This document shows, piece after piece, positions 44,139 through 57,610 of a stretch of DNA of 64,000 nucleotides. The DNA is from Aselliscus stoliczkanus (lineage: Eukaryota > Chordata > Mammalia > Chiroptera > Hipposideridae), in assembly GCA_033961575.1 (NCBI GenBank), contig CM066727.1:248001-312000 (forward strand), read 5' to 3'. The notes under the pieces were generated by a model. It saw nothing but the letters and a program-made list of their open reading frames with translations. It made no database searches and had not been told where the DNA came from. A program made the translations under genes and the position numbers. Numbering within the stretch: the stretch's first letter is position 1; each line of letters begins with the position of its first letter.

Positions 44139-46017
44139 CTTAACGAGACCCTTGCTGTGCCCTCTTTGTCCCCATCCAACCCCGTGTTGAGACCCCAGAT
44201 CATTATCAGCTTATATTGTGGATCAGCAGTGACCGGACTCAGCTTTGTTTTACTGTCTCCTCCCCCTATTTATTTGCCACTGAGTCTTCTCCATGTCTCC
44301 TTAATTTTTATTCATTTTTGCATCTCGCTGATGTCTGTCTTCTGAAGAGTGTCTTTGTAACATCTGTGAGTGGGAAAGCTCTAAGAGTCCTGGGTGACTA
44401 AAAATATATTTATTCCCACGTAAATCTAATTTTACTGAGCACTGGAGTCGATGTTCATAGTCATTTTCCTCCAGAACCACTCAGCGTGGATGACGGACAG
44501 TCTCCTCCAACCTCCTGTCTTTCTTTTAGGCGCCCTTGCCCTGCCCATCCCGATTTTGTCCTTGTGCTTTGGAATTTCAGACGTGTGTCTCAGCTCAGAG
44601 CTGTCATTGTCACTGGCTGGAACTCCGTGGGCTCCTTCCAGCCTGAGCTGCCTCCTTCCCTTGGCTTGGGAATTTTTCTTCTGTTGGTTCTTCCTTCTGC
44701 CTTCCTTCCATCTGGTTTTCTTTCTGCGTGTCCCATTAGAGTGACGTTGGAACTCTGGATGTACTCTTGTGCCTGCACTTGGTATTTGTCACATCTGCCT
44801 GTGTGCAGTGTACTGAAGGCTCCTCACCGAGGCCTGCCAGTCACCGCCCTGCTGGGCAGCGTGCACACGTATGCTCAGCCTGTGCTGTTTCATCACCATC
44901 AATGCGTTTTTAATTCCCAACACCTCTGTGCAGCTCTTTTCCATGGCAGTTAGGTCAGCACGTCGTGGCACTTCCTACAACCACTCTGTGTGACGTGTGC
45001 TGTTTATCACGTTGCTGCTGGTGGAGATTTCCCTCACAGTGTGATTTTCTGCGGTGCTGAATTGTTTCTGGGCCTTGATGCATCTTTGTTTCTGAAATCT
45101 TATAACTACAAGACTTTGTCCCTAGGGATTTAAGTGAGCTTAGCATCGGCTGCGTGTGGTGTGCCAGTGAGCCACTGCCGTCTTGGTGACATTAGCCAAT
45201 GGGGCCATTGCTGCTTCCCTGTCCTGGGGTCCAGTGGTTTAGTCTGGAGGACACAGCCAGCACCACAGAGGGGGGCAGGGGTGGGGGCTCAGAAGTCCCA
45301 GTGCCTGTTCGCATTTATCGTCCTACCATGCTTGGTTCTTGTCATTCGTGGAAGCTGTGCCCTACAAAGCCGCTGTGATCTCTGAGTCAGCTGTTCCCTG
45401 GGGAAACCCAGGGTTAGGGACCTGCGAGCCTCAAGTAACAATTTTTACTAATTCATCAACACATAACCTGGTTTGATGTGTGTATCTGTTTAAAAACCCC
45501 AAATTTAATGTATATTATTGATTCATTCCCATTGAACTCATGGCTAACACACTACGACTCATGTCTGAACACAGCTTATCTAATGTTTATTTTTTCCGTG
45601 AGGCATGTCATAGCCTCCTGCACATAGGAACACTAGATATCCTGGAGCCCGGGGTCACTGGGAACAGCAGAATCACCAACAAAAGTACAAACGTGCACAG
45701 AGTGCCATAAGCAGCCTGCATAGGACACATGTGGAGCTGAGACAGGCGGCCAGAGAACCTGTGCTGGGTGACTCAATTATTATCACTCTGCAAATGACTC
45801 TAGTGTGAGCATTGCTTTGGGGTCACCAGTAAATATTAACTATAGGTGACTTCACAGGGCCAGCCGGTAACGAGGATGGGCCGTGCATGCCCACACCCTC
45901 TGGGTCTCTGCAGCCCATGTTCCTCGGTGTGCCCGGGGCCTCTCTGCTTCATTGCCCATGACCATGGCTTGATCATGACCCCTGCCTGTCCCAGCTGATG
46001 TGTGCTTCTCAGGCAAC
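44139..46017. other. Unique sequence, no gene recognised
   Basis: No repeat named with confidence. The plus frame 44486-44953 (155 codons) overlaps another plus frame and a minus frame and has no identifiable domain. The last 15 bases before 46033 form the left target duplication of the large L1. Confidence 0.4.
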
Positions 46018-46032
46018 CCTCAAGATTTCTGT
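46018..46032. repeat. Target-site duplication, left copy, of the 11-kb L1
   Basis: CCTCAAGATTTCTGT, identical to 57066-57080. It precedes the T-run that is the A-tail of the antisense L1. Confidence 0.95.
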
Positions 46033-46066
46033 CTTTTTTTTTTTTAATGTTTTATTTTTTATTTAG

Positions 46067-46425
46067 TTTTTAAAGATTTTTTTAAATTGGGGAATCGGGG
46101 GAGAGGAACAGCCAAACTGTTGTCTTTTTGTTCTGCAGTCTAGTTGCGGAGGACGTTGCTTCACTGGCCCATTGCACTCTTCCCAGATGAGGCAAATCGG
46201 TCGCTGGCCTCTGGATGGTTGCTCACTGCAGCTATTGGCAGCTCACGCTGGCTGCCGGCCACTCACTGTAGCCTATGGCAGCCCACTGCAGCAGGGGCTG
46301 CAGCCTACACCGTTGCTGGGGCCTGCAGCCCAGCTCCAGGTGGAGCTGTTGTTAGCTGTCGAGGGCAGTGTCACTGGCCCTCATGTGTGGGATCTGAACT
46401 GGGGCCGCTGGCATCCCAAGCCAGC
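46067..46425 (-). mobile_element. Composite SINE, 5'-truncated, in L1 3' end
   Basis: Antisense short-SINE-headed composite that stops at CCCAAGCCAGC and lacks the GGCCGGCC head. It sits within the A-rich end of the large L1, between its terminal A-tail and the start of the 3' UTR at TTTTTAATTAGTTTCAGC. Confidence 0.85.
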
Positions 46426-46944
46426 TTTTTTTTATTTTTTATTTTATTTTACTTATTTTTAATTAGTTTCAGCTGTACAACACAGTGCAATAGTTATACT
46501 TTTTACCCCTCAAAGTGACAACCCCCTCCCCCAATTCGCCACCCCACTCCCCCCCCATATCATACATATCTATTACACTTCCTATGACTCCCTTCCACAG
46601 TATACTCCACATCCCGTGACTATCTATATATTCAGTTACAGTTGGTATACAATATTATACAACCTCAGCTTCAGGTGTACAGTGCAGTGATCAAGCCTCT
46701 ACTCCATCCATGAAATGGTCTCCCCAACAAGACATGTGACCATCTGACACCCCACAAAATATTTACATTATTATTTTCCCCGAACTGTCTTTCATATCCC
46801 TGTGGCAATATTGTAGTTGCCTATTTTTGCTGTCTAATCCCTTCCCCTTCTCCCTCATCCCCACCCCCCTCCCAACTAGCAACCCTGTTTTTCCTCTATA
46901 TCTACGAGACAGTTTCTGTTTACTTTGCTCATTCGTTCAGTTCT

Positions 46945-48690
<1,746 letters not shown>

Positions 48691-49021
48691 TATGTGTGTA
48701 TATATATATATATTTTTATTAGTTTCAGGTGTACAACACAATCCAATAGTTATACTCTTTACCCCCCAAAGTGAAAACCCCCCTCCCACAGTTAGCCTCC
48801 CCACTCCCCCCCATATCATACATATCCATCACAACTCCCCTGACTCCCCTCCACAGTATACTCCACATCCCGTGGCCATCCACATATTCAGTTGCAGTTG
48901 GCATACAATACTATACAACATCAGCTTCAGGTGTGTACAGTGCAGTGATCAAGCCTCTACTCCATCCATGAAGTGGTCTCCCTAACAAGACATGTGACTA
49001 TCTGACGCGCCACAAAATTTT

Positions 49022-49430
49022 TACAACATTATTATATTCCCGGAACTGTGTTTCATATCCCTGTGGCAATATTGTAGTTGTCTATTTATGCTGTCTAATC
49101 CCTTCCCCTTCCCCCCATCCCCACCCCCCTCCCAACTAGCAACCCTCAGTTTTTCCTCTACATCTACGAGTCTGTTTACTTTGATCGTTCACTCAGCTCT
49201 TCAGACTCCACACACAAGTGAGATCACATGGTACCTGTCCTTCTCCGACTGACTTATTTCTCGCAACATAATAGTCTCTTCACAACATTATCAATTACAT
49301 TCCCAGAACTGCCCCCATCTCCCTGCGGCAACATTGTAGTCCCACCTACACTGTCCAAAACCTTCCCCCTCTCCCTCTTCCCCACTCCCTCCCAGCCAGC
49401 AACCATCAGTTTTTCCTTTATATCTGCTTG
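49022..49430 (-). repeat. Internal duplication in the HAL1-like 3' UTR
   Basis: Text at about 49023-49160 (ACAACATTATTATATTCCCG, GGAACTG, GGCAATATTGTAGTTG, CAACTAGCAACCCTCAG) recurs about 260 bp away at about 49283-49430 (ACATTATCAATTACATTCCC, AGAACTG, GCAACATTGTAGTC, CAGCCAGCAACCATCAG). The host L1 3' UTR at 46740-46900 has only one copy of this unit. Confidence 0.8.
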
Positions 49431-49491
49431 ATATGACTTCAATCTTCTTAAATTGTCTCTCTGGGTTAGCTTGTTTACCCCTTTCTTTTGT

Positions 49492-50364
49492 TTAAAAAAG
49501 CCCTTTTAACATTTCTTGCAATGCTGGCTTGGTGGCAATGAATTCCTTAAGCTTATTCTTTTCTGAGAAGCTCTTTATTTCTCCTTCAATTTTAAGTGAT
49601 AGCCGTGCTGGGTAGAGCAATCTTGGTTGTAGGCCTTTATTTTGTGTCACTTTGAGTATCTCCTGCCACTCCCTTCTGGCCTGCAGAGTTTCTGTAGACA
49701 AGTCAGCTGTTAGTCTAACAGGAGTTCCTTTGTATGTAACCTGCTGTCTTTCTCTTGCCGCCTCTAGGATTCTGTCTCTGTCTTTAACCTTTGCCATTTT
49801 GACTATGATGTGTCTTGGTGTGGACCTGTTTGGGTTCAGCTTGTTTGGAACCCTCTGCACTTCCTGGGCATGTATGTTGATTTCCTTCACCAGGGTAGGG
49901 AAGTTTTCAGTCATTATTTTTTCAAATACATTCTCAACCCCTTGCTTCTTCTCTTCTCCTTCTGGTATCCCTATGATTCGAAGGTGGTTGTGCTTCACCT
50001 TGTCCCATAGGGCTCTTAAACTATTTTCATTGTTTTTTATTCTTTGGTCTTTTTGTTGTGCCAACTGGGTGAGTTCTGCTATTTTATCTTCCAAATCGCT
50101 GATCCGCTCCTCTGCTTCATCTACTCTACTGGTGATTCCTTCGAGTGTGTTCTTCATTTCAGTTATTGTATTCTTGAGTTCTAACAGGTTGTTTTTCATG
50201 GTTTCCCTATCCTTCTTTATGTCCTCGCTAAGTTCCTTAAACATTCTTATCATCAGTGTTCTAAACTCTGTCTCTGAAAGGTTGGATCCCTCTGTTTCAT
50301 TTAGTTCCATTTCTAGAGGTTTCTTCTGATCTTTTACTTGTGACATGTTTCTTTGTTTCCCCAT
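49492..50364 (-). CDS. L1 ORF1 protein of HAL1-like element (intact)
   Basis: A 290-residue ORF1-type RNA-binding chaperone. I start it at MGKQRNMSQ (50362-50364), which matches MGRQRNTTQ in the host L1; the frame stays open 26 codons upstream, but that part is 5' UTR. Residues about 45-125 are a heptad-rich coiled coil (ETMKNNLLELKNTITEMKN, RVDEAEERISDLEDKIAEL), expected to trimerise. Next comes the RRM-like domain with HNHLRIIGIPEGEE and the ENVFEKIMTENFP helix. The C-terminal domain has STPRHIIVKMAKVKDRDRIL, ARERQQVTYKGTPVRL, and ends TKPALQEMLKGLF. No stop or frameshift interrupts it, unlike every other element-encoded frame here. Whether it is transcribed is unknown. Confidence 0.9.
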   Translation of the reverse strand: MGKQRNMSQVKDQKKPLEMELNETEGSNLSETEFRTLMIRMFKELSEDIKKDRETMKNNLLELKNTITEMKNTLEGITSRVDEAEERISDLEDKIAELTQLAQQKDQRIKNNENSLRALWDKVKHNHLRIIGIPEGEEKKQGVENVFEKIMTENFPTLVKEINIHAQEVQRVPNKLNPNRSTPRHIIVKMAKVKDRDRILEAARERQQVTYKGTPVRLTADLSTETLQARREWQEILKVTQNKGLQPRLLYPARLSLKIEGEIKSFSEKNKLKEFIATKPALQEMLKGLF

Positions 50365-51371
50365 TCTGGCTGTCGCTCTGGGATTGCTTTGATGTATTAG
50401 ATAGATCACCAGGAGAGCCCTGGCTGGATCACGCAGGCACACAGCTCACGGCCCAACACTCCCAGGAAAACACCCAGTCTCAGCCTGTCCCAATCAGCCG
50501 CTCGCAGATCAGGCCGAGCAGCCCGACAACCAATCACCGGCCTGGCAACTCTGCAAGTGCAGTGCGGAGAGCGGGGACCCGAGGCGGCTCGCGCACTCCC
50601 GCGTCTCAGTGAGCAGCCTGTTGGAGCCGGAGGGCACACGCCCAGTGTTTCCCTGGCAACGCAGTATAAGCTGGGCAGAGGGTGGGGAATCCAAGGCCAC
50701 AGGTGTGTGCTCACAAGCACGCACACATGCACACACGCACTTCTGCGCTAATCCCACCAGACCAATGAGGTCCCGGACCTGATCCTCCGTGGGCGGGCCC
50801 AAGCCCGACAAAATGGCGCCCTCCCCACACCACTCGCGCGCAGGCTCCGCACCACGGGAACCACAGTCCAAACACCTCCAGCCTCTGCACCAAAGGTGCT
50901 CAGCTCAGTCCGTCCCCGCAGGCTCCCGGCTCACACAGCCACTCCCTCCGCCAGGAACCAGGTAAGTGCTCACCGGCGGGCAAGCCCGGGCGCCGGCCCC
51001 ATGGATTCTCCAGCCGCCCTCAGCCTCACCGAGCTGAGCAGAGAGTCCTCACTAACTTACTGCCGGCTGTCTTAGAACTCCTCTTCCCGGCAAAGGAGCT
51101 CTGGGCTGGTGAGCTTGGGGTGTGGCCGGAGGGTCTCCCCCAACCAGACAAGCTTCCCACGGCTGGGGCCTCCCTCCCGGGGCTCGCCCTCTCTCGTCTC
51201 CGCCCGTCCTACCAGACCCGACGTGGCCTCCTCTTTAAGTTCTTCGTTTGGTGGTTCTGTTCCTCCAGTGTTCCGGGGACCTCCAGGGTTGAATGCTGTA
51301 TAATTTATTTGTAATTTTGGTGTGATCCTGAGGGGCAGTTAGCACAGCATCTGTCTATGGCACCATTTTAC
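50365..51371 (-). promoter_or_regulatory. 5' UTR / presumed promoter of HAL1-like element
   Basis: About 1 kb upstream of ORF1, rising in GC and CpG away from the start codon (50800-51250). L1-type 5' UTRs carry an internal RNA polymerase II promoter; that role is inferred here. The outer end reads GGCACCATTTTACCAGAAGT on the plus strand, just before host ORF2 resumes. Confidence 0.5.
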
Positions 51372-53913
51372 CAGAAGTCTCCTAGGATTATATTTTCTAT
51401 TCCTGTGAAAAATGCCCTTGGTAGTTTGATAGGAATTGCATTGAATCTATATATTGCTTTAGGCAGTATGGACATTTTAACTATATTAATTCTTCCTATC
51501 CATGAGCATGGTAGGTGTTTCCATTTATTTGTATCTCCTTTGATTTCTTTCTTCAGTGTCTTATACTTTTCTGAGTACACATCTTTTACTTCTTTGGTTA
51601 ATTTTATTCCTAGGTATTTTCTAGTTCTTGAAGCAATTGTAAATGGGACAGTTTTCTTAATTTCTCCTTCCGTTAGTTTATTATTGGTATATGCAAATGC
51701 CACTGGTTTCTGAACATTGATTTTATATCCTGCTACTTTACTGAATTGGTCTATCAGTTCCAATAGTTTCTTGATGGAGTCTTTGGGGTTCTCTATATAC
51801 AGTATGATGTCATCTGCATATAATGACAATTTTACTTCTTCCTTGCCAATTTGGATGCCTTTTATTTCTTTTTCTTGTCTGATTGCTGTGGCTAGAACTT
51901 CCAGAACTATGTTGAATAAAAGAGGAGAAAGTGGACAGCCTTGTCTTGTTCCTGATCTTAAGGGGAATGGTTTTAGCTTTTCCCCATTGAGTATGATGTT
52001 AGCTGTAGGTTTATCATATATGGCCTTTATTATGTTGAGATATGATCCCTGTATTCCCACTTTGCTAAGGGTTTTGAACATAAATGGCTGTTGGATTTTG
52101 TGAAATGCTTTTTCTGCATCTATTGAATATGACCATGTGATTTTTATTCTTCATTTTGTTGATGTGGTGTATCACATTAATTGATTTACAAATGTTGAAC
52201 CAGCCTTGCATACTAGAGATGAAACCCACTTGATCATGATGTATGATCTTAATATATTGCTGAATTCTGTTTGCTAATATTTTATTGAGAATTTTTGCAT
52301 CTATATTCATCAGGGAGATTGGCCTGTAGTTTTCCTTTTTTGTGATGTCTTTATCTGGTTTTGGAGTCAGGGTGATAGTGGCTTCATTAAAAGAGTTTGG
52401 GAGCCTTCCCTCCTGGATGTTTTGAAATAGTTTGAGAAGAATAGGTGATAGTTCTTTTTTGAATGTTTGATAAAATTCACTTGTGAAGCCGTCTGGTCCA
52501 GTGCTTTTGTTTCTGGGGAGCTTGTCAATTACTGATTCAATTTCCTTGGTAGTAATCAGGCTATTTAGATTTTCTGTTTCTTCTTGAGTTAGCTTTGGAA
52601 GGTTGTATGCTTGTAGAAAATTATCCATTTCTTCCAGATTGTCAAATTTTTTGGCATATAGCTGCTCATAGTAATTTCTTATAATTTTTTGTATTTCTGT
52701 GATGTCTGTAGTCATTTCCCCTCTTTCGTTCCTGATTTTACTAATTTGAGTCCTGTCTTTTTTTTTTTTTTTTGATGAACCTGGCTAGAGGTTTGTCAAT
52801 TTTGTTTATCTTCTCAAAAAACCAGCCCTTGGTTTCATTGATCTTTTGTATTGTTTTTCTGTTCTCTATATTGTTTATTTCCGCTTTGGTCTTTATTATC
52901 TCCTTTCTTGTACTCCCCTTGGGCCTCTTTTGCTGTTCTTTTTCCAGTTCCCTTAGGTGTAAGGATAACCTGTTGATTTGAGCTTTTTCTTCCTTCTTTA
53001 GGTAGGCTTGCACTGCTATAAACTTCCCTCTTAGGACTGCTTTTGCAGCATCCCAGAGATTTTGGGTAGTGGTGTTTTCATTTTTGTTTGTCTCGAGGTA
53101 TCTTTTGATTTCCTCCTTGATCTCATTTGTGACCCACTCACTATTTAATAGCATATTGTTTAGCCTCCATTTATTTGTCAGCTTCCCGGATTTCTTCTTA
53201 TAATTGATTTCTAGTTTCATGGCATTGTGGTCAGAGAATACACTTGAAATGATTTCAGTCTTCTTAAATTTATTGAGACTTGTTTTGTGGCCTAACATAT
53301 GGTCTATCTTAGAAAATGTTCCATGTGCACTTGAAAAGAATGTATATTCTGTAGCTTTGGGGTGAAATGCTCTGAATATATCAATTAAATCCAGCTGTTC
53401 TAATGTGTCACTTAAGGTTGCTGTTTCCGCATTGATTTTCTGTCTGGAGGATCTGTCCATTGGTGACTGTAGGGTGTTGAAGTCCCCTACTATAATAGTG
53501 TTACTGTTGATCTCTTTCTTTATGTCTGACAATATCTGTTTTATATATTTAGGGGCTCCTATGTTAGGTGCGTAGATGTTTACTAGGGTTATGTCCTCTT
53601 GTTGGATCGATCCCTTCATTACTATGAAGTGTCCTTCTTTGTCCTTTGTTATATTCTTCAATTTAAAGTCCATTTTATCTGATTTAAGTATCGCTACTCC
53701 AACTTTTTTCTCAGTTCCATTTGCATGAAATATTTTACTCTATCCTTTTACTTTCAGCCTGAATGAGACTTTTGATCTGAGGTGAGTCTCTTGTATACAG
53801 CATATGCTGGGGTCTTGCTTTCTTATCCATTCAGCCACCCTATGTCTTTTTATTGGAGCATTTAATCCATTTACATTTAATGTGATTATTGATAGGTGTG
53901 TATTTATTGCCAT
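51372..53913 (-). pseudogene. L1 ORF2 endonuclease and reverse transcriptase part (broken)
   Basis: ORF2 starts at ATG 53911-53913 (MAINTHLSIITLNVNGLNAP). Endonuclease motifs are visible: [28 protein letters not shown] and SDHNAM. The RT follows with [55 protein letters not shown] and the catalytic YADD. Breaks: a TGG-to-TAG stop in the endonuclease (about 53737), a frameshift in a 16-base homopolymer at 52758-52773 between endonuclease and RT, and another frameshift near 52130 by the first RT catalytic region (SIDAEKAF in the shifted frame). The HAL1-like insertion then separates it from the C-terminal part. Confidence 0.92.
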
Positions 53914-53965
53914 TTTGCTATTTGTGTTCCTAGTCTTTCTTAGTTAGGTTGTTTTTCTCTTCTAC

Positions 53966-54844
53966 TTAGAGAAGCCCTTTTAACATTTCCTGCAAAGCTG
54001 GCTTGGTGGTAATGAATTCCCTTAACTTATTCTTTTCTGGAAAGTTTTTTATCTCTCCTTCAATTTTAAATGATAACCTTGCTGGATACAGCAATCTTGG
54101 TTGTAGGCCTTTATTTTTCATCATTTTGAAAACCTCCTGCCACTCCCTTCTGGCCTGCAGAGTTTGTGTAGAAAAAAAGTCAGCTGATTATCTTATGGGG
54201 GTGCCCTTATAAGTAACTTGCTGCCTTTCCCTGGCTGCTTTAAGGATTCTGTCTTTGTCCTTAACCCTTGCCGTTTTCACTATAATGTGTCTTGGAGTGG
54301 ACCTGTTTGGGATCATCCTGGTTGGAACTCTCTGCACTTCCTGGGCTTGTATTTCACTGTCCTTTGCCAGGTTAGGGAAGTTTTCAGACATGATTACTTC
54401 ACATATGTTCTCAGTCCCTTGCCCCTTCTCTTCTCCTTCTCGTATTCCAATGATCCGAAAGTTCTTGCGTTTGATGTTGTCCCCCAGCTCTCTTAAACTA
54501 TTTTCAATGTTTTTCATTCTTTTTTCTTTTAGTTGTTCTGCTTGGGTGATCTCTGCTATCTTGTCTTCTAAATCACTGATTCGATTTTCTGCTTCATCCA
54601 ATCTGCTAGTCATTCCATCAAGTTTGTTATTTAATTCAGTAATTATGTTCTTAATTTCTAGCTGGTTGCTTTTCATGATTTCTCTATCCTTCTTTATATT
54701 TTCATTAATTTCCTTGAACATTCTAATAATCAGTGTTCTGAACTCTGTCTCGGATAGGTTGTTTACCTCTATTTCCTCTAGTTCCACTGATTCAGGAAGT
54801 TTCTTCTGTTCTTTTATTTGGGTTGTGTTTCTTTGTCTCCCCAT
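53966..54844 (-). pseudogene. L1 ORF1 (broken) of the 11-kb L1
   Basis: Starts MGRQRNTTQIKEQKK at 54844. It keeps the coiled coil (SRLDEAENRISDLEDKIAEI), the RRM-like part (NFRIIGIREGEEKGQG, VIMSENFPNL) and the start of the C-terminal domain (RSTPRHIIVKTARVKDKDRI, ERQQVTYKGTPIR). At about 54188 a change in an A-rich run shifts the frame to a stop; the rest (LQARREWQEVFKM ... LQEMLKGLL) reads in another frame to the original TAA at 53966-53968. It is clearly related to the intact ORF1 of the nested HAL1-like element, but shows numerous differences, so the two are not recent copies of one source. Confidence 0.92.
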
Positions 54845-57065
54845 TCTCGCTTACTCTTTGTGTTTGCTTCAATATAACAGATAGATCCCCCAGATTTCTC
54901 AGTCTTTTCTGGGTAAACTTATATGGTGTGTGTCCTTTATATTTGAATTACTCAGTCTCCCTATTCTGCTGTGCTTGTATCTGAGGTGTGCCTTGTGTCG
55001 TGCATCATCACCTGTTGAAGTTTTAGTTTTGATTACTTTTGGCTTGCCAGTAATTACTTTTGACTCCCAGACTGATTAGCTGTGAGGATCAGTAGTGTCC
55101 GCAGTTTATGAGCTGCTGTGAGAGGATTGACCCCTCTGATGAGACTTGGACCCTTTGGGCCCTAGTACCTGTAGCAACTTCCTTTTAGGTGTGACTCTTG
55201 TATGTCAAACCCAGAAATGCTCTGATTTTATCTAAAGTTGGCCTCCGGGTATGATGATTCCTGTGTCTGTTTGTTTGGACCCAGTGCTGCAGAGTGATTT
55301 TAGAGCAAAACAGATCAACAAGAACAACCTCCGCAGCCACCAATGGAAACCAAATGCTCTCACATGTTAAAAAACAACAACCATCAATCTACAGTCAACT
55401 TATACAGAAACATCAAACATACAAAAGAAGAAAACAAACAGAAACAATACAATAACCACGCACACAATAAGAACAGAAGAGGAAACAAAATAAAATATAA
55501 TATCATAAAATAAAAAATAGAATAAATGCGAGAAACCGAATAGCTATACAAAAAATAAAAATTGAAATTAAAAATTAAGAAAAAAAAGTAAAAATAAAAA
55601 AAAATAAAATAAAATTTGCAGAAAAAAGGAAAGGAGGAACAGCATAGCAGTGAGAAGAATTTATAAAAGAAGGGAGATAGTGAGGGTGGGAAAAAAAGAA
55701 AAAGAAAAGAAAAAGAAAATTATATATATATAGCCACACACCCATATATATGGACATATATTCACCTATATACACCTATATATATATATGTCTATATTAG
55801 AAACTAGAAAATGATAAAAATGAAATAGAAATAAAAACCAAAAACAACCAAGATAAGCAACCAATACCGGGAAAACAAAACAAAACAAAACAAATATACC
55901 CGTGCCGGTCTTGGCTAATGTCCACCACCAAGCTCTCTTCAGTTTGTCTGCTGTACAAGAATTCCTGTGCGTCTTGTGGGAACAGTAGGCCACCTGATGC
56001 CTAGCGTGATCCTGGCACTGCAGGTTTGCTGTACTTGAGTGTGGTTGTGACGTGTGATTGGTGGTTTTTACAAAGTCACTGCCTTTTTGCTTTTGCCTGT
56101 CCCAAGGCAGGCTGCACCCCCAAAGGCTCAATGAGTGTCTCTGGGCACCCTTTCGGTTGACAGCCGCGGAGAATTAAAGAATTCCTCACTACCAAAAGCC
56201 TGCTGCTAAGAATCTGTTAATTAGCGCCTCAGCAGGTGAACCTGCCCTGCCTCCCAAGCCTTGCCTAAAGGTGGGGGCGGGGTGGGTAGTCTGACTCCGC
56301 AGCCTTCACTGGGTGGAAATTCTCAACCCCCTGCAGGTAGGAATATCTTCCTAGTCTGCCCCTATTGCTCCATTCCGGGGTCAGTTTAAGACTCTGGCTT
56401 GGCGGGGGCCAAAGTTTGTGGGAGTGGGTGGGTTATTGTTTTATTATTTGTTTTTTTGCTTTCTGTTCAAGAGAGTAGAAAAATGGGGAAAAAAAGTCAC
56501 AGTTCCAACACCGTTGAGAGCTAAGGCCTTTGCCTCCTATGCTCCAGCGGAGTTCCTGCTGCTCTCCCAAAGGGGCTGCCGGGGTTCAGGGGCTGCGCGC
56601 CCCCGGCCGTGGCTCAGATCCCCGCTCCGTGTCTCGGGGACCTGCGTCTCCGCGGGCGAGTCCTCTGTTTCCCCTGCTCCCGGGGTTCAGCTTCTGCGCT
56701 CCGCGGGCCCGGTGGGCACAGAGACTGATCCCTGAGCCGGGCGGGTGCAGGGACTGATCCTGCCCTGCCGCTGCGGCGCTCTGCACCTGCTTCCTGGGGA
56801 CCCGGGAGCCGCGGGTGCAGCTCGTGCCTCTGCACAGTCGTCTCCTCTCTCCTCCCGCACTTGCCCGGCCTGAGGCCTCTGCCTCAGACTGCAGACCAAC
56901 GCGCTCGTGCTGAACTCGAGGTGGGCCGCGGGCCGCAGGGAGCGAGCCGGGGGACACTCACCGATCTGCTCTCTGAAGTTCGGTGCCTGAAAGATCTTAA
57001 AAACAGCAAGAGAGCTCTTCCACCACCATTTTAAATCCAGCTCCATACAACGCTCAGCTGCCGCT
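54845..57065 (-). promoter_or_regulatory. 5' UTR / presumed promoter of the 11-kb L1
   Basis: About 2.2 kb. The outer part (56500-57065) is GC- and CpG-rich, and 55300-55900 is a strongly A-rich plus-strand tract with AAAATAAA and AAAGAAAA units and a TATATA patch. It is long for an L1 5' UTR, so part could be a further unrecognised insertion. Promoter activity is inferred from L1 biology only. Confidence 0.5.
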
Positions 57066-57080
57066 CCTCAAGATTTCTGT
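57066..57080. repeat. Target-site duplication, right copy, of the 11-kb L1
   Basis: CCTCAAGATTTCTGT, identical to 46018-46032; it follows the L1 5' end. Confidence 0.95.
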
Positions 57081-57139
57081 ACAGCTAAGCAGCTTCTCTG
57101 ACTTTTAAGACGTCTTTACTGTGATGTCTGGGGGTTTGT

Positions 57140-57610
57140 GGAGGGACACCGTGGAATGTTCCATTTCTTCTGCCTACCGCACTGCCAGGCCTACCTAGTT
57201 CGGACCCCACTTTCTCTGTTCCAGTGTCAGTGCGAGCCGATCACTGTCCTGTGGCCTTGGGCCCTCTGCTTTATCCTCACGTTACTGCCTGGGTGCTTTC
57301 ATAAGTGTGATATCCCGTTTAAATCCTCTGCCAGCTCCCAATCTCCAGTGGAAGTGGACAGGCCTTGGCACGATAAGCAGGGGTTTCGGTGACCTGACCC
57401 CCGCCCCGGGGCGCAGTCCTGGCCTGGGTGGTGCCTGCCCCCTGCCAGCTGTCCTGGGTCTGCAGCCGCCGAGCGTCTCCTTGCTCTCCCTGAGAGCCTT
57501 GCGGCAGGACGTGCTTCCCTTGTAAGATGCCCTTTCTGTTGGCAAACCCGCTCACCTTTCAGAGCTTGGGTGGGCCCTTTGCCCACCAGGCCTTCCCTCT
57601 GCCAGTGGCC
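57140..57610. mobile_element. Probable L2 remnant
   Basis: TAAATCCTCTGCCAGCTCCC, CACTGCCAGGCCTAC and CGCTCACCTTTCAGAGCTTG followed by CCAGGCCTTCCCTCTG resemble the L2 3' end (cttcccattgc ... tcaggtctcagctt ... aggccttccctg). Diverged; orientation not resolved. Confidence 0.45.

Noticed and set aside
49652..50329. 225-codon plus-strand frame
   Set aside because: It is the antisense shadow of the intact L1 ORF1 at 49492-50364, and its hydrophobic composition is the complement of a coiled coil.
50365..50442. Upstream start extending ORF1 by 26 residues
   Set aside because: The host L1 ORF1 starts at the equivalent of MGKQRN. The extension lies in 5' UTR sequence and has no counterpart.
51368..53673. 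Active reverse transcriptase gene or domesticated RT
   Set aside because: A stop and two frameshifts, plus a 2.7-kb insertion, break the ORF. The context is an ordinary L1 with target duplications.
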